This document shows positions 6,332 through 6,573 of a stretch of 6,573 nt of DNA, in pieces; positions within the stretch are counted from its first letter, which is position 1, and each line of letters starts with the position of its first letter. A program made the position numbers and the translations under genes. The DNA is from Bacillota bacterium (GTDB lineage: Bacteria > Bacillota_C > Negativicutes > JAEYSJ01), in contig JAEYSJ010000109.1 of the NCBI GenBank assembly GCA_023434855.1, forward strand, positions 1 to 6,573. The letters run 5' to 3'. Below the pieces are notes generated by a model. It searched no databases, was not told where the DNA came from, and saw nothing but the letters and a program-made list of their open reading frames with translations.

Positions 6332-6416
6332 CAGCGATACGTTTCCCAGGCGCAACGCTGAAAGAAGACAACATGACATTTATGGCTAACGTCCTCACCA
6401 AAACCTAAAGTGAGGA
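6332..6416 (-). ncRNA. Structured leader segment of unknown class (candidate aptamer)
   Basis: Between terminators two and three the transcript has a 7-bp hairpin (TCCTCAC with GTGAGGA, 11-nt loop, 6416-6392) and a second stem CAGCG/CGCTG (6360-6356 with 6336-6332) enclosing GCGCCTGGGAAACG. Neither has a T tail of its own, and the second abuts terminator three by one base. This layout resembles an aptamer plus expression platform. I could not match it to a riboswitch class I know (cobalamin, NiCo, Moco, SAM, TPP, FMN, c-di-GMP and others compared from memory). Confidence 0.35.
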
Positions 6417-6424
6417 AACTTTTC

Positions 6425-6462
6425 GACAAAAGAAAGACCTCCCCGTAGAACACAGGAAGGTC
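6425..6462 (-). terminator. Second leader terminator upstream of cbiK
   Basis: GACCTTCC pairs with GGGAGGTC (8 bp, one G-U; 6462-6455 with 6443-6436) and is followed by TTTCTTTTG on the minus strand. The 5' arm contains CCTTCC, which can pair over 6 positions with GGAGGG of the element at 6540-6573. Confidence 0.75.
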
Positions 6463-6483
6463 ATGTTTATAAGAGTGATCAAT

Positions 6484-6517
6484 CCAAATAAAAACCTGGC
6501 ATACAAATATAGCCAGG
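6484..6517 (-). terminator. First leader terminator upstream of cbiK
   Basis: CCTGGC pairs with GCCAGG (6517-6512 with 6500-6495, 11-nt loop), followed by TTTTTATTT on the minus strand. Its 5' arm begins inside CCTTCCTGG, the same pyrimidine string used by the second terminator, so either could be displaced by pairing with the upstream purine tract. Confidence 0.7.
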
Positions 6518-6539
6518 AAGGAATCGATTGCTCGAATAA

Positions 6540-6573
6540 TCCCCTCCCCATCGCTCGTGGGTATAACGGTGAC
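6540..6573 (-). repeat. 34-nt element, copy C, at the window edge
   Basis: Matches copy A at all but a few positions, including the leading GTCACCGTT that in copy A directly follows the B12 box. The window ends at its 5' limit, so whether a cobalamin aptamer precedes it cannot be seen; by comparison with copy A one is expected within the next 200 nt or so. Terminators follow at 6484-6517 and 6425-6462. Confidence 0.85.

Noticed and set aside
6240..6401. N-terminal extension of CbiK from an ATG at 6401
   Set aside because: The extra 54 residues have no similarity to CbiK, cross the terminator at 6303-6331 and lack a ribosome site; the ATG at 6239 has one.
6405..6551. 48-codon minus-strand reading frame starting at the ATG inside the copy C core (MGRGLFEQ...)
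   Set aside because: All three copies of the core contain this ATG, but in copies A and B the frame stops after 5 and 7 codons with different sequence, there is no good ribosome site, and in C it runs through two terminator hairpins. A leader peptide is not supported.
1780..6573. CRISPR or mobile-element explanation for the three 34-nt repeats
   Set aside because: Copies are kilobases apart, each in a gene leader in the same orientation before a terminator, with no transposase or terminal inverted repeats.

Overview
The window looks like a corrinoid/cobalt-linked accessory locus from an anaerobic, diderm (outer-membrane-bearing) Firmicute, most likely a Negativicute of the Sporomusa/Pelosinus type. 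That placement is inferred from three things seen together: Gram-positive-style purine-rich ribosome binding sites and strong intrinsic terminators, a TonB-dependent outer-membrane receptor (which needs an outer membrane), and an anaerobic-type cobalt chelatase with a nitrogenase-like reductase. No rRNA or other phylogenetic marker is present.

All genes are on the minus strand, so transcription runs from high to low coordinates. In that order: (1) 6573-6240, a leader of over 330 nt with three terminator-like hairpins and an unassigned structured segment; (2) 6239-5391, cbiK, sirohydrochlorin cobaltochelatase; (3) 5390-5017, a leader with a conserved 34-nt element and a strong terminator; (4) 5016-3121, a TonB-dependent receptor; (5) a perfect 14-bp-stem hairpin; (6) 3050-2079, a substrate-binding lipoprotein of the iron-siderophore/cobalamin type; (7) 2078-1680, a promoter, a cobalamin riboswitch, the same 34-nt element and a terminator; (8) 1679-867, a nitrogenase iron-protein (NifH)-like reductase; (9) 880 to beyond position 1, a nitrogenase component-1 (NifD-like) subunit, cut by the window edge.

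A coherent reading is a B12-repressed cobalt/corrinoid acquisition and tetrapyrrole-modification module. The receptor and lipoprotein would import a metal chelate or corrinoid, CbiK would insert cobalt (or nickel) into sirohydrochlorin, and the NifH/NifD-like pair would perform an ATP-driven low-potential reduction, by analogy with tetrapyrrole-reducing relatives (BchL/ChlL systems and CfbCD of F430 synthesis). The substrate of the pair is not known from sequence.

The most unusual regulatory signal is a 34-nt element present three times with an identical 18-nt core. One copy directly follows the cobalamin aptamer. One sits at the right window edge, where an aptamer would lie outside. One, before the TonB receptor, has no aptamer because the cbiK stop codon is only 11 nt away. 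In each copy a purine tract can pair with the pyrimidine-rich 5' arm of a downstream terminator, suggesting a reusable antitermination module.
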